Part shown: one piece after another, positions 26,426 to 34,840 of the stretch
Layout of the letters: each line of letters opens with the position of its first letter
Position numbering within the stretch: position 1 is the stretch's first letter
NCBI RefSeq assembly: GCF_006088715.1
Contig: NZ_CP030771.1
Location: forward strand, 5,156,001 to 5,220,000
Length of the DNA: 64,000 bases
Reading direction: 5' to 3'
Source of the DNA: Streptomyces sp. YIM 121038
GTDB taxonomy: Bacteria; Actinomycetota; Actinomycetes; Streptomycetales; Streptomycetaceae
Notes under the pieces: model-generated
Databases searched by the model: none
What the model was told of the DNA's origin: nothing
The model's input: the letters and a program-made list of their open reading frames with translations, nothing else
Made by a program: the position numbers and the translations under genes

Positions 26426-27105
26426 TGCATGCCGTCCAGGCCGTCGAGCAGCTTGGACGCGCAGGCCTCCCGGGCCTCCTCGTAGGCGGGGGACTTCGTG
26501 TCGAGCTTCGGTGAGGTGGGGTCGGGCTCGCCGCCGGGCTGCGCGTTGCCGTCGGCCATCGTCGGGTTGCGGAACCGCGAGACGCCCTTGTCCCGCATGC
26601 ACTTGGCGTGCGCGAGCATCGACTCGAAGTCCTGCTGCTGGTCGCGCTTGGGCTCCAGGTTCATCGCCGCGCGGAGCTCGTCGCCGCAGACGCCGTCCTT
26701 GCCGCCCTTGTACTCCTCGCCGCCGCCGTTGGGGTCGACGATCTTGTCGATCTCGGGCCAGTTGAGATAGCCGCTCAGCTTGGGGTCGGGATAGTCCTTC
26801 AGCCCCGCTTTGGTGCGCATGCAGCGGACGTACGTCATCTGCGCGTCGAAGAAGGCGCTCTTGCCCGCCTTGTCCCCGCCGGACGGGTCCGCCGAGCCCT
26901 TGGCCTTGTCGCCGCCGCCCCCCTTGCCGGGGGACTCGGGCGCGGAGGCGACCTGGTCCTGCTTGCCGCCGTCGCCGTCGCCGTCGCCGTCGCCGGAGCC
27001 CGAGCCGCAGGCGGCGGAGAGCGCGAGCACGGGGGCCGCGACGAGCGCGGCGAGCCGGAGCCGGGGTGCGCCGGAGACCGGCGCCCTGCGTGAGGTGGTG
27101 GTCAT
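26422..27105 (-). CDS. Lipoprotein with paired CMR-G motifs, first gene of the ABC operon
   Basis: 227 residues. Lipoprotein signal with lipobox ALSAAC, then a Gly/Asp-rich linker (DGDGDGDGGKQ). The mature part holds two similar blocks, YVRCMRTKAGLKDYPDP and HAKCMRDKGVSRFRNPT, each with a Cys and a proline. This pattern recurs in actinobacterial lipoproteins beside MacB-like transporters. It is probably a surface substrate-capture or sensing component. ATG 27105 has GGTGAGG upstream and overlaps the adaptor GTG at its end. Confidence 0.85.
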   Translation of the reverse strand: MTTTSRRAPVSGAPRLRLAALVAAPVLALSAACGSGSGDGDGDGDGGKQDQVASAPESPGKGGGGDKAKGSADPSGGDKAGKSAFFDAQMTYVRCMRTKAGLKDYPDPKLSGYLNWPEIDKIVDPNGGGEEYKGGKDGVCGDELRAAMNLEPKRDQQQDFESMLAHAKCMRDKGVSRFRNPTMADGNAQPGGEPDPTSPKLDTKSPAYEEAREACASKLLDGLDGMQ

Positions 27106-27123
27106 GCGCCTCACCGTCCGGCG

Positions 27124-27156
27124 GCCACATGATGGTCGCTCCATGGCCACATGATG
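27124..27156. promoter_or_regulatory. Direct repeat at 22-bp spacing, candidate response-regulator site
   Basis: GCCACATGATG occurs exactly at 27124-27134 and 27146-27156 in the divergent region between the ABC operon and the two-component genes. Two-turn spacing on one DNA face is typical of OmpR/PhoB-family sites. Confidence 0.6.
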
Positions 27157-27239
27157 AGCACGTAACAATGTGCGGGCGGCGCCCGTCCGACCCCCCTGAC
27201 CAGCTGGGAAAGGCCGGGCCCTCGCCCATAATCGAGCGC

Positions 27240-27929
27240 ATGCCGCATGTGCTGCTGATCGAGGACGACGCCTCCGTACGCGACGGGATGGAGCTGGTGC
27301 TGCGCCGCCACGGCTACGAGGTGTCCGCCGCCGCCACCGGGGAGGCCGCCCTCGCGCTGCTCGACGGGCCCGGGGGCGAGGCCGTCGACATCGCCGTGCT
27401 CGACCTGATGCTCCCCGGCCTCGACGGCTTCGAGGTGTGCCGCCGCGTGCGGGCCCGCGCGTCCCGCCCGACGCTGCCCGTGATCATGCTGACCGCGCGC
27501 GGCGACGACACGGACGTCGTCCGGGGCCTGGAGGCGGGCGCCGACGACTACGTGGTCAAGCCCGTCACCGCGCCCGTCCTGGAGGCCCGCATCCGCGCGG
27601 CCCTGCGCCGCGCCACCCCGGTCGCGGCCCGGGACACCTACGCGGGCCTCGTCGTGGACCGCGCGGGCCTGACCGTCACCAAGTCCGGCACCCCCCTCGC
27701 GCTCCCGCCCACCGAACTCCGCCTCCTCCTGGAGCTCTCCGCGTCGCCCGGCCAGGTCTTCAGCCGCGAACAGCTGCTGCGCAGCGTGTGGGACCACGAC
27801 TTCCTCGGCGACTCCCGCATCGTGGACGCCGCCGTCGGCCGGCTGCGCGCCAAGATCGAGGACGTGGCGTCCCGGCCGCGCTACGTCCAGACGGTCCGCG
27901 GCTTCGGCTACCGGTTCGGCCCGCTGTGA
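27240..27929 (+). CDS. OmpR/PhoB-family response regulator
   Basis: 229 residues. Receiver domain: acidic pocket LLIEDD, phospho-acceptor Asp55 in IAVLDLMLPGLDG, Thr in MLTARGDD and Lys in YVVKPV. C-terminal winged helix: LPPTELRLLLELSASPGQVF, SREQLLRSVWDHDF, RIVDAAVGRLRAKIED, YVQTVRGFGYRF. It starts at ATG 27240 and its stop overlaps the kinase start (GTGA). It probably regulates itself and the divergent ABC operon. Confidence 0.95.
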   Translation: MPHVLLIEDDASVRDGMELVLRRHGYEVSAAATGEAALALLDGPGGEAVDIAVLDLMLPGLDGFEVCRRVRARASRPTLPVIMLTARGDDTDVVRGLEAGADDYVVKPVTAPVLEARIRAALRRATPVAARDTYAGLVVDRAGLTVTKSGTPLALPPTELRLLLELSASPGQVFSREQLLRSVWDHDFLGDSRIVDAAVGRLRAKIEDVASRPRYVQTVRGFGYRFGPL

Positions 27930-29455
27930 AACGGCCCGGCCGCCGCCCAGGGAGTCCCGGCCGCCGCCCCGAGCGTCCCGGCCGCCGCCCCGGAAGGCTC
28001 CGGGCCCCGCGCGGTCTGCGCACCCGGCTCGTCGTCACCTTCGTCCTCGTCGCCCTCATCGGCACCGCCACCGCCACCGCCCTCGCCTACCGCGAGGCCC
28101 GCACGGCCGTCCTCAGCCGCACCCAGGAAGCCGCGCAGCAGGACCTGCGCACCCGCGTCGACGCGCTCGCGCCCGACGTCGACGTGCCGCCCGACCAGCG
28201 CTCGCTGGGCGTGTTCGCGCGCTCGGTGTCCTCCGGGCTCCCCGGCTCGCCCCTGGTCGTGGCCCGGTACGAGAACCTCAAGGCGGCCTCCGACGGATCG
28301 CCGGACGACCCCCGCGTCACGGCCGGTCTGCGGGCCGACGTCCGCGTCTCGGGCCGGATGAGCTTCCAGCGGGTCACCCACGAGGGCGAGCCGTATCTGG
28401 CGGTCGGCACGCCCGTCACCTACGAGGGCGGGCGCGCCTCCCGCCTGGAGGTCTTCGCCGTGACGCCGCTGCGCGCCGAAGAGCGGGACGTCGCCGCCCT
28501 GTTGACCTCGGTGCGGGACGGACTGCTGCCCGTCCTCGTCCTCACCGCCGTGCTCGCGCTGCTCGCCGCCCGTACGGTGCTCCGCCCGGTGCGGGACCTG
28601 GGCCGGGCCACGCGGCGCCTCGCCGACGGCGACCTCGGCACCCGCGTCGAACCCCGGGGCCGCGACGAACTCGCCGATCTGGCCCGGGACTTCAACACCA
28701 CCGCCGACGCGCTCCAGACCACGGTCGCCGAGCTGCGCGACCAGGAGGCGAAGGCCAGGGAGCAGGAGGCGAGGGCGCGCCGGTTCGTCGCCGACGTGTC
28801 GCACGAGCTGCGCACCCCGCTGGCCGCGATGACGATGGTGGCGACCGTGCTCGACGAGGACGCCGACCGGCTCCCGCCCGACGCCGCGCACGCGGCCCGC
28901 ACCGTCAGCGCCGAGACGGCGAAGCTGACCCGCCTGGTCGACGACCTGATGGAGATGTCCCGCTTCGACGCCGGGGTGGCCCGGCTGCGGCTGACGGAGG
29001 CGGATCTGGCCGCCACTGTCCGCTCGTCCCTCGCCCTGCGCGCCTGGACCGGCCGGGTCACCGCCGAACTCCCGGACTCCGCGCCCGCCCTGATCGACGT
29101 ACGGAGGATCGACGTGGTCGTCGCGAACCTCGTCGGGAACGCGCTGCGGCACGGCGCCCCGCCGGTGACCGTCCGCCTCACCACCGGGGCGGGCCTCGCC
29201 ACGGTCACCGTCACCGACCACGGCCCCGGCCTCGCCCCGGACGCCCTCGCCCACGTCTTCGACCGCTTCTACAAGGCCGACGCGGCCCGCACCCGCTCCG
29301 AGGGCAGCGGCCTGGGCACCGCCATCGCCCTGGAGAACGCGCGGCTGCACGGCGGCACCATCGAGGCCGCGAACGGCCCCGGCGGCCGGGGCGCGGTCTT
29401 CACCCTGCGCCTGCCGCTGCGCCCGGCGGCGGGCCCCGGGGACGGGCCCCGGTGA
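27926..29455 (+). CDS. Two-component sensor histidine kinase
   Basis: 509 residues. The cytoplasmic N-terminus is a GRRPGR-type repeat. TM1 is LVVTFVLVALIGTATATALA, then comes an outer sensor domain of about 130 residues, TM2 (LLPVLVLTAVLALLAARTVL), HAMP, and an H-box VADVSHELRTPLAA with His293. The N-box is VVANLVGNALRHG and the G-boxes TVTDHGPGLAP and SEGSGLGTAIAL. It is translationally coupled to the regulator and to the lipoprotein that follows. The ligand is unknown; the nearby peptidoglycan-binding adaptor hints at an envelope signal. Confidence 0.95.
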   Translation: MKRPGRRPGSPGRRPERPGRRPGRLRAPRGLRTRLVVTFVLVALIGTATATALAYREARTAVLSRTQEAAQQDLRTRVDALAPDVDVPPDQRSLGVFARSVSSGLPGSPLVVARYENLKAASDGSPDDPRVTAGLRADVRVSGRMSFQRVTHEGEPYLAVGTPVTYEGGRASRLEVFAVTPLRAEERDVAALLTSVRDGLLPVLVLTAVLALLAARTVLRPVRDLGRATRRLADGDLGTRVEPRGRDELADLARDFNTTADALQTTVAELRDQEAKAREQEARARRFVADVSHELRTPLAAMTMVATVLDEDADRLPPDAAHAARTVSAETAKLTRLVDDLMEMSRFDAGVARLRLTEADLAATVRSSLALRAWTGRVTAELPDSAPALIDVRRIDVVVANLVGNALRHGAPPVTVRLTTGAGLATVTVTDHGPGLAPDALAHVFDRFYKADAARTRSEGSGLGTAIALENARLHGGTIEAANGPGGRGAVFTLRLPLRPAAGPGDGPR

Positions 29456-29970
29456 CCCCCGCACGCGCGGCCGCGCTCGCCCTTGCCCTCGCGCTCGCCG
29501 CCGCCCTCACGGCCTGCGGGGTGCGCCCCACCGGCGTGGTGACCGGCGCGGACCCGGCCACCGGCCTCACCCGGGGGCTGCGGCTGTACTTCGTGGACGG
29601 CACCGGGCTGCGGGGCGTGTCCCGCCCCGAGGCGAAGATCCGGGACCTCGCCGGTGCCGTCAAGCTGCTCGGCGCGGGCCCGAACCGCACCGAGCGGGAG
29701 AGCGGTCTGACCAACCTCGTGGAGATCGGCCGGATCGACGTGACCGGCAGGGGCGACCGGGTCACCTACCGCTCGCCCGGCTCCTTCTTCGACGCCGACA
29801 GCGACCGCCTGCCCAACGGCCAGCTCGTCTGCACCCTGGCCCGCGCCCAGTCGTACCTGTCGTCGAAGGACGAGGACCGCCGCGTCCGCCCCGACGACGT
29901 CCAGGTCACCCTCGACAACGGCGAGCGCCGCTTCGGCCCGTACCGCTGCTCGCAGTTCCTGGACGGCTAA
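29452..29970 (+). CDS. Small lipoprotein co-encoded with the two-component system
   Basis: 172 residues with a lipobox LTAC (ALALAAALTACGVRPTGVV). The mature part includes LRLYFVDGTGLRGVSRPE and LAGAVKLLGAGPNRTERESG, weakly reminiscent of GerM-type domains in lipoproteins that accompany actinobacterial kinases. It overlaps the kinase stop (GTGA), so the stoichiometry is likely fixed. An analogy is the CseA lipoprotein that tunes the CseBC system; homology to CseA is not claimed. Confidence 0.8.
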   Translation: MTPARAAALALALALAAALTACGVRPTGVVTGADPATGLTRGLRLYFVDGTGLRGVSRPEAKIRDLAGAVKLLGAGPNRTERESGLTNLVEIGRIDVTGRGDRVTYRSPGSFFDADSDRLPNGQLVCTLARAQSYLSSKDEDRRVRPDDVQVTLDNGERRFGPYRCSQFLDG

Positions 29971-31568
29971 CCCTTCCGGTCCTTCTGGTCCTTCCGGTCC
30001 TTCTGGTCCTTCCGGGCGAAGACGTACATCATGAACCGCTCGGGCCCCTTCGCGCCGGACGTGAACGCCAGGTCGGTGCTCATGTACAGCCTGCCGTCGA
30101 CGAAGTGCAGCTCCGACTCGACCGGTACGAGCCCGCCGGGCCGCTTGGCCGAGGTGAGCAGCTTCCGCTCGCGCAGGGTCCGGCCGTCGAGGGTCACCAC
30201 CTGGACGCCCAGCTGGTCCCGGTAGGCGAGGACGTTCCCGCCGTCCATGCGGAAGGGGAACGTGGGGCCGTTGCTGTCCGTGTTGCCGCGCTGCCCGGTC
30301 GTCTTCCCGGTGGCGAGCGAGAAGACGACGATGTCGTTCGTGGACGCGATCCCGTCCTTGGCGTCGCGGCGCGCGGTCGGGGCGTACAGCCGGTCGTTGC
30401 CGACGACCAGGCCCCGGCAGTCGTTGACGACGGCGGTGTCGCCGCAGTCGTGCGCGTACTGGCGCTCCGGCAGCGAGATCCTGGAGCGCAGCCTGCCGCG
30501 CCCGTCGAGGGCGAAGACGTCGCTGGCGCCGTGCGCGGTGATCTCGCCCGAGTCGAGGCCGACGACCACGGGGTCGGTGGAGACGACGTTGAGGTTCCGC
30601 ACGCCGCCCGGCAGCTTGTACCGCCAGCGCGGCTTGCCGGACCGGGGGTCGAGGTCCTGCACCTCGTACTTCTCCGCGCCGTAGTCGCCGCAGGTGCGGA
30701 TCGCGACGAGCCGCGCGCCGCCGCCGTACCCCACGTCCCGGCAGGTGTCGCCCGCGCGGGGCTTCCAGCGCGGCTCGCCGGTGCGCAGGTCGAAGGCGGC
30801 CCCGCCGTAGAGCCCGCCGACGGCGACCGTCCGGCCGCTGATCGCGACCTGGTTGAACGGTGTCTTCTCCGTCTGGTAGCCGATCCGGACGGTCTTCGTC
30901 CAGAGCTTCTCGCCGGTCGCGACCCTGAAGGCCAGGACCTGGGTGCAGGGCGCGCGGAACCCCTTGGCGTCGTGCGTGGTGGGGGCGACGACGACCACGG
31001 CGATGCCGCCCGCGCCGATCTCCGGCGAACCGCCGCAGGACTGGCCGGGCTTGGGCAGGGTCCAGCGGGTCTCGCCGGTGGCGGCGTCGAGCCCCGTTAT
31101 CTTCGCGACGGACGACTTCACGTACACCTCGTCCGTGAGCCAGGACCCCTTCACGGGCCAGGTGCTCTCCTTCTTCGGCAGCTTCGGCACGGGCGCCCCG
31201 CCGTGGAAGGTCGCCTTCGGGTCGGCGGGCACGACCTCCGCGGGCTTCGCGTACGCGGGCCCCGGCTTCTTGCCGCCGCCCTTGCTCCCGCCGCCGTCGG
31301 GGCCGTCCCCGCGCGCGGCGACGTACCAGGCCCCGCCCCCGGCGACGAGGGCGAGCGCCGCCACCGAAGCGATCACGACGACCCTGCGGCGGCGGGCCCT
31401 CGGCGGGGGCGGCCCCACCGGCGCGGGCGGCCCGAAGCCCCCGGGCGGCGGCTCCACCGGCGGCCCGAACCCTGCCGGAGGCAGGGGGACCGGCGGGCCG
31501 AACCCGGCCTGCGGCGGCGGCCCGAACTGCCCCTGGGGCCCGGGTGGTCCGGGCGGGGGTTGCGTCAT
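29967..31568 (-). CDS. Membrane-anchored PQQ-like beta-propeller protein
   Basis: 533 residues. A cytoplasmic Pro/Gly-rich tail (repeats of AGFGPPV) is followed by a single helix VVVIASVAALALVAGGGAWYV and an outer PQQ-like beta-propeller with blade motifs such as DAATGETRWTL, RVATGEKLWTK, DLRTGEPRWKP and DPRSGKPRWRY. It ends in a KDQKDRKDQKDRKG repeat (9-bp DNA repeat at 29971-30020). The ATG overlaps the stop of the paralogous upstream gene, and the stop overlaps the convergent lipoprotein stop by 4 nt. It probably scaffolds or senses outside the membrane. Confidence 0.85.
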   Translation of the reverse strand: MTQPPPGPPGPQGQFGPPPQAGFGPPVPLPPAGFGPPVEPPPGGFGPPAPVGPPPPRARRRRVVVIASVAALALVAGGGAWYVAARGDGPDGGGSKGGGKKPGPAYAKPAEVVPADPKATFHGGAPVPKLPKKESTWPVKGSWLTDEVYVKSSVAKITGLDAATGETRWTLPKPGQSCGGSPEIGAGGIAVVVVAPTTHDAKGFRAPCTQVLAFRVATGEKLWTKTVRIGYQTEKTPFNQVAISGRTVAVGGLYGGAAFDLRTGEPRWKPRAGDTCRDVGYGGGARLVAIRTCGDYGAEKYEVQDLDPRSGKPRWRYKLPGGVRNLNVVSTDPVVVGLDSGEITAHGASDVFALDGRGRLRSRISLPERQYAHDCGDTAVVNDCRGLVVGNDRLYAPTARRDAKDGIASTNDIVVFSLATGKTTGQRGNTDSNGPTFPFRMDGGNVLAYRDQLGVQVVTLDGRTLRERKLLTSAKRPGGLVPVESELHFVDGRLYMSTDLAFTSGAKGPERFMMYVFARKDQKDRKDQKDRKG

Positions 31569-33142
31569 GGTGTCTCCAAGTCTCCGCCGAACGACAGCAG
31601 TCGCCCCTGTTCCTTGTTCCCGCCGAGGCTCTTGGGGGCGAGCCGCGACGGCGCCACGAAGACGCGCCCGCCGCTGTACAGCGTCTCCCCGGCGAACATC
31701 TCGGCCTCCCACTTCTGCGCGGGCGTCGAGTGCCGCAGCAGCACCCGCGGCGCCCCGCCCGAGGCCGGGAAGCGCACGGTGCGGCCGGGCTTCCCGGCCT
31801 GCGCGCGCACGTACACGACGACCCCGGAGCCCTTGCCGCCCCCGGCCTGCCGCACGGGCGTGAGCTGCCGCCCGCCGGGCACGGCGGCGGCCCACCGCCG
31901 CTTGCCCGTGGCGAGGTCGAAGGCGACGACCTTGTTGGGCCCGAGGCCGCCCTTGGGCGCGGTGGGGAGGTGGAGCACGTCGCCGACGACGGCGCCCCCG
32001 GGGCAGTTCTGCACGCCTTCGCCCGCGTCCCCCGCGCCGTCGCACATCTCGAACGCGTACGGCCCCCGGTGGAGCGGGATCCAGGCGCGCTCGCGGCCCT
32101 TCCCGTCCACGGAGACGATCCCCCACTCGTCGGGGTCGTCCCTGCTCCGGACGGCGAGGACGAGGGGGTCGACGGAGTACACCTTGTCGACGGTCCAGCC
32201 GTCCCTGCTGCGGTACTGCCAGCGGACGTCACCGGTCCTGGGGTCGACGTTCCGCACCCGCCCGTGGGCCTTCGGCGCCCCGGCCGCGCAGTTCTCGACG
32301 TACAGGAGCCGCGCGCCGCCCGCGACGTCGCGCAGGTAGCAGGTGCCCACGCGGTCCCGCTGCGAGGAGAAGAGCCGCTTGCCGTCACTGACGCGGTACG
32401 TGTGGGCGAGGTCGCCCTGGGCCACGGTGACGGTGGCGCCGGTGACGGCCAGACGGACGGAGCTGGTGCTGTCCGAGAGGTCGTGCTCCTTGAGCTCGCG
32501 GTGCCAGCCCCGCTCACCGGTGCGCAGGTCGATCTGCTGGAGCTGGTTGCACTTGCCGGTGCCGCTGGTGCTGCCGTCGCCGTACGCCACGACGACGTGG
32601 CCGCCGGGCGCGGTGTCGACGGGGGTGTCGCACACCTTGTCGGGCAGCCGCAGGGTCCACGCCTTCTCGCCGTCCCGCGCGCGGTACGCGGTGACCGTGT
32701 CGTAGAGGGCCTGGACGACGAGCGCGTCGGACCGGCCGCCCACGGTCCACAGGTCGCCGAGCATGGCGCCCTTGCCGGGCAGCCGGACGCCGTTCAGGTC
32801 GAGCCAGCCCCTGGACTCGCCGGGTTTCGCCCCGGCGTTGACGTCGATCCGCCGCACCGGCGGGCCGGAACCGCCGGGCGCGTCCGTCCGCTCCCCCGAG
32901 CCGGACGGCTCGCCCGACGGTCCCCGGTCCCGGGCGAGGGGGGCGCGGAAACCGCCCGACCCCTTGCCGCCGTCCTCCTTCAGGAGCGCGTACGCCCCCG
33001 CGCCCGCCCCCACGGCCGCGAGCACGGCGCCCGCGGCGATCCAGGCCGTCGCGCTCCCGCGCCGCCGCGGGGCGGGGACGGGGTCGACGTACGGATTGCC
33101 GGGAACGGGCTCGTGCGGGCGCTGGGGCGGAGGACCTGCCAT
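31565..33142 (-). CDS. Membrane-anchored PQQ-like beta-propeller protein (paralogue)
   Basis: 525 residues with the same plan as its downstream neighbour: a proline-rich cytoplasmic tail, a helix around ATAWIAAGAVLAAVGAGAG, then an outer propeller (DLRTGERGWHREL, DPRTGDVRWQYRS, DLATGKRRWAAAV). No start with a clear ribosome site is seen; ATG 33142 may be leaderless. The two propellers are co-translated (ATGA) and may act together. A divergent TetR gene and an inverted repeat lie upstream. Confidence 0.85.
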   Translation of the reverse strand: MAGPPPQRPHEPVPGNPYVDPVPAPRRRGSATAWIAAGAVLAAVGAGAGAYALLKEDGGKGSGGFRAPLARDRGPSGEPSGSGERTDAPGGSGPPVRRIDVNAGAKPGESRGWLDLNGVRLPGKGAMLGDLWTVGGRSDALVVQALYDTVTAYRARDGEKAWTLRLPDKVCDTPVDTAPGGHVVVAYGDGSTSGTGKCNQLQQIDLRTGERGWHRELKEHDLSDSTSSVRLAVTGATVTVAQGDLAHTYRVSDGKRLFSSQRDRVGTCYLRDVAGGARLLYVENCAAGAPKAHGRVRNVDPRTGDVRWQYRSRDGWTVDKVYSVDPLVLAVRSRDDPDEWGIVSVDGKGRERAWIPLHRGPYAFEMCDGAGDAGEGVQNCPGGAVVGDVLHLPTAPKGGLGPNKVVAFDLATGKRRWAAAVPGGRQLTPVRQAGGGKGSGVVVYVRAQAGKPGRTVRFPASGGAPRVLLRHSTPAQKWEAEMFAGETLYSGGRVFVAPSRLAPKSLGGNKEQGRLLSFGGDLETP

Positions 33143-33182
33143 GACAAGAGTGTGGCCCAGCAAGCGAGTTGGTGGAGATAGT

Positions 33183-33203
33183 TTCTAGAAAATTCCTCTA
33201 GAA
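33183..33203. promoter_or_regulatory. TTCTAGA-N7-TCTAGAA inverted repeat, probable TetR operator
   Basis: Exact 7-bp arms with spacer AAATTCC, a rare AT-rich island between the propeller operon and the divergent TetR gene. It sits just upstream of the propeller start. Confidence 0.7.
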
Positions 33204-33337
33204 GACCTGGGTGCCGAAGCGTTCCGGCCGACCTCCGAGCGGCCGGTTCTGCTCTACGCTGGAACGCATGGCGGCGGACGAGGTGACAGCAGCCGGACGC
33301 ATCCGTTCCGGAGCCACGCGGAAGGCCGGGCGGCGGC

Positions 33338-33934
33338 GTGTCCCCTAAGCAGCAGCGGGGCGAGGCCACCGTCGACCTGCTGCTGGACACCGCGCTGCGG
33401 GTGTACGCGCACGCGGGCGCGCAGGGCTTCACGGTCAACGCGGTCACGGCGGGCAGCGGCGTGAGCTTCGGCAGCCTGTACCACCACTTCGGCAGCTTCG
33501 ACGGCCTGGCCGCCGCGCTCTACCTGCGCTGCGTGGACCAGCTCTGCGACCCGGTGGCGGCCGCCGTCACCCGCTGCCGCACGGCCCGCACCGGCATCCG
33601 CGCCCTGGTGCGGACGTATCTGGACTTCACCCGCGACCACCGGGACGTGGCCCTCTTCCTGCACGGCTCCGCGTACTCCAGCTATCTGGCGGCCCACGCG
33701 CAGGAGGTGATGGCGGCGAAGGAGGCCAAGTTCGCGCCCATCGCCGCCTGGCTGCGCCCGCGCATCGTCGCGGGCGAGGTGGCGGCCCTGCCTCCCGCCC
33801 TGATCGAGGTCCTGGTCATGGGCCCCGTCGCGGAGACGGCCCACCGCTGGCTCTCCAGCACGTACGAGGTGGACCTGGACGAGGCGGCCCGGGTCCTGCC
33901 CGACCGCATCTGGCGGTCACTGCGGCCCGACTAG
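33338..33934 (+). CDS. TetR-family regulator
   Basis: 198 residues. HTH: ATVDLLLDTALRVYAHAGAQ, then VTAGSGVSFGSLYHHFGSFD, a textbook TetR recognition helix. The helical C-terminal domain begins after GLAAALYL. GTG 33338 is the start. A 26-codon frame (33268-33348) overlaps its start and could couple translation, but support is weak. It overlaps the convergent aldolase stop by 4 nt. Probable regulator of the divergent propeller pair. Confidence 0.9.
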   Translation: MSPKQQRGEATVDLLLDTALRVYAHAGAQGFTVNAVTAGSGVSFGSLYHHFGSFDGLAAALYLRCVDQLCDPVAAAVTRCRTARTGIRALVRTYLDFTRDHRDVALFLHGSAYSSYLAAHAQEVMAAKEAKFAPIAAWLRPRIVAGEVAALPPALIEVLVMGPVAETAHRWLSSTYEVDLDEAARVLPDRIWRSLRPD

Positions 33935-34716
33935 GGCCGGGCGGCCGCCCGGGAGCGGGCCAGCAGCTCCGCGGCGCCCTGCACGAGCAGGCCCACGTCA
34001 CTGCCGACGGCGACGAAGGAACAGCCCTCCCGCCGTGCTGCGGCGGCGAGTTCGGGCGTCGGCGCGAAGGTGCCGCACGGCTTCCCCGCCCCGCGGCACG
34101 CGGCGACGACCCCGGTGAAGGCGGCCCACACGTCCGGGTGGTCCGGCGCGCCGAGGCGCCCGAGCGCTGCCGACAGGTCGTAGAGCCCCACGAACAGCGC
34201 GTCCACGCCGTCCACCGCCGCGATGTCCGCCGCGGCGGCCACCGCACCCGGCGTCTCGATCTGCGGGATCAGACACATGGCGGCGTCGGCGGCGCCCAGA
34301 TAGCCGGGCGTGCGGTTCCAGCGCGAGGCGCGGGTCACCGCGCTGGCGACGCCCCGGGTGCCGTGCGGCGGGTAGCGGGTGGCGCGGACCAACTCCCGCG
34401 CCTGCGCGGCCGATTCGACCATCGGTATCAGGAACGTCCGCACGCCGATGTCGATCAGCGGCCGCAGCCCGTCCGCGCGCCCGCTCGGGGGCCGTACGAC
34501 GGTGTCGGTCCGGTCACCGATCGCGCGGAGCTGGTCCAGCGTGCTGCGCACGTCGTTGGGCCCGTGCTCGCCGTCGACGAGCAGCCAGTCGAACCCGGCG
34601 TCCGCGCAGACCTCGGCCACGGACGCCTCCCCGAGGCTCAGCCAGAGCCCGGTGCGACAACCGCCCCCGGCCAGGCGCTCCTTGAACGCGTTGAGAGGGG
34701 CGGGGGAGGTGGTCAT
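33931..34716 (-). CDS. HpcH/HpaI-family aldolase
   Basis: 261 residues of the class II pyruvate-dependent aldolase family. Hallmarks are GLWLSLGEASVAEV, FDWLLVDGEHGPNDV (catalytic His region), LIPMVESAAQARELV, CLIPQIETPGAV (metal Glu) and ALFVGLYDLSAALG (metal Asp). It probably cleaves or forms a 2-keto-3-deoxy acid; the substrate is not evident. It starts at ATG 34716 (MTTSPAPLNAF). Confidence 0.92.
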   Translation of the reverse strand: MTTSPAPLNAFKERLAGGGCRTGLWLSLGEASVAEVCADAGFDWLLVDGEHGPNDVRSTLDQLRAIGDRTDTVVRPPSGRADGLRPLIDIGVRTFLIPMVESAAQARELVRATRYPPHGTRGVASAVTRASRWNRTPGYLGAADAAMCLIPQIETPGAVAAAADIAAVDGVDALFVGLYDLSAALGRLGAPDHPDVWAAFTGVVAACRGAGKPCGTFAPTPELAAAARREGCSFVAVGSDVGLLVQGAAELLARSRAAARP

Positions 34717-34840
34717 GGCGTCCTCCGGAGGGGCGGCGGCGGTCTCCGGGCAGTCTGGCCCCCGGCCGCCCGGGGCGGGCCCCGGACGGCCGAAGTCGGC
34801 GTGAACCTGATCGCCGGTCCGGGCGCAGGGGCCCGGCGTC

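Noticed and set aside
27240..29970. Assignment of the two-component genes and lipoprotein as CseB, CseC and CseA.
   Set aside because: Domain order is similar, but no sigE is present and the sequences do not clearly match; only an analogy is stated.
33268..33348. A 26-codon leader frame overlapping the TetR start.
   Set aside because: No convincing ribosome site and a basic, low-information sequence; probably chance.
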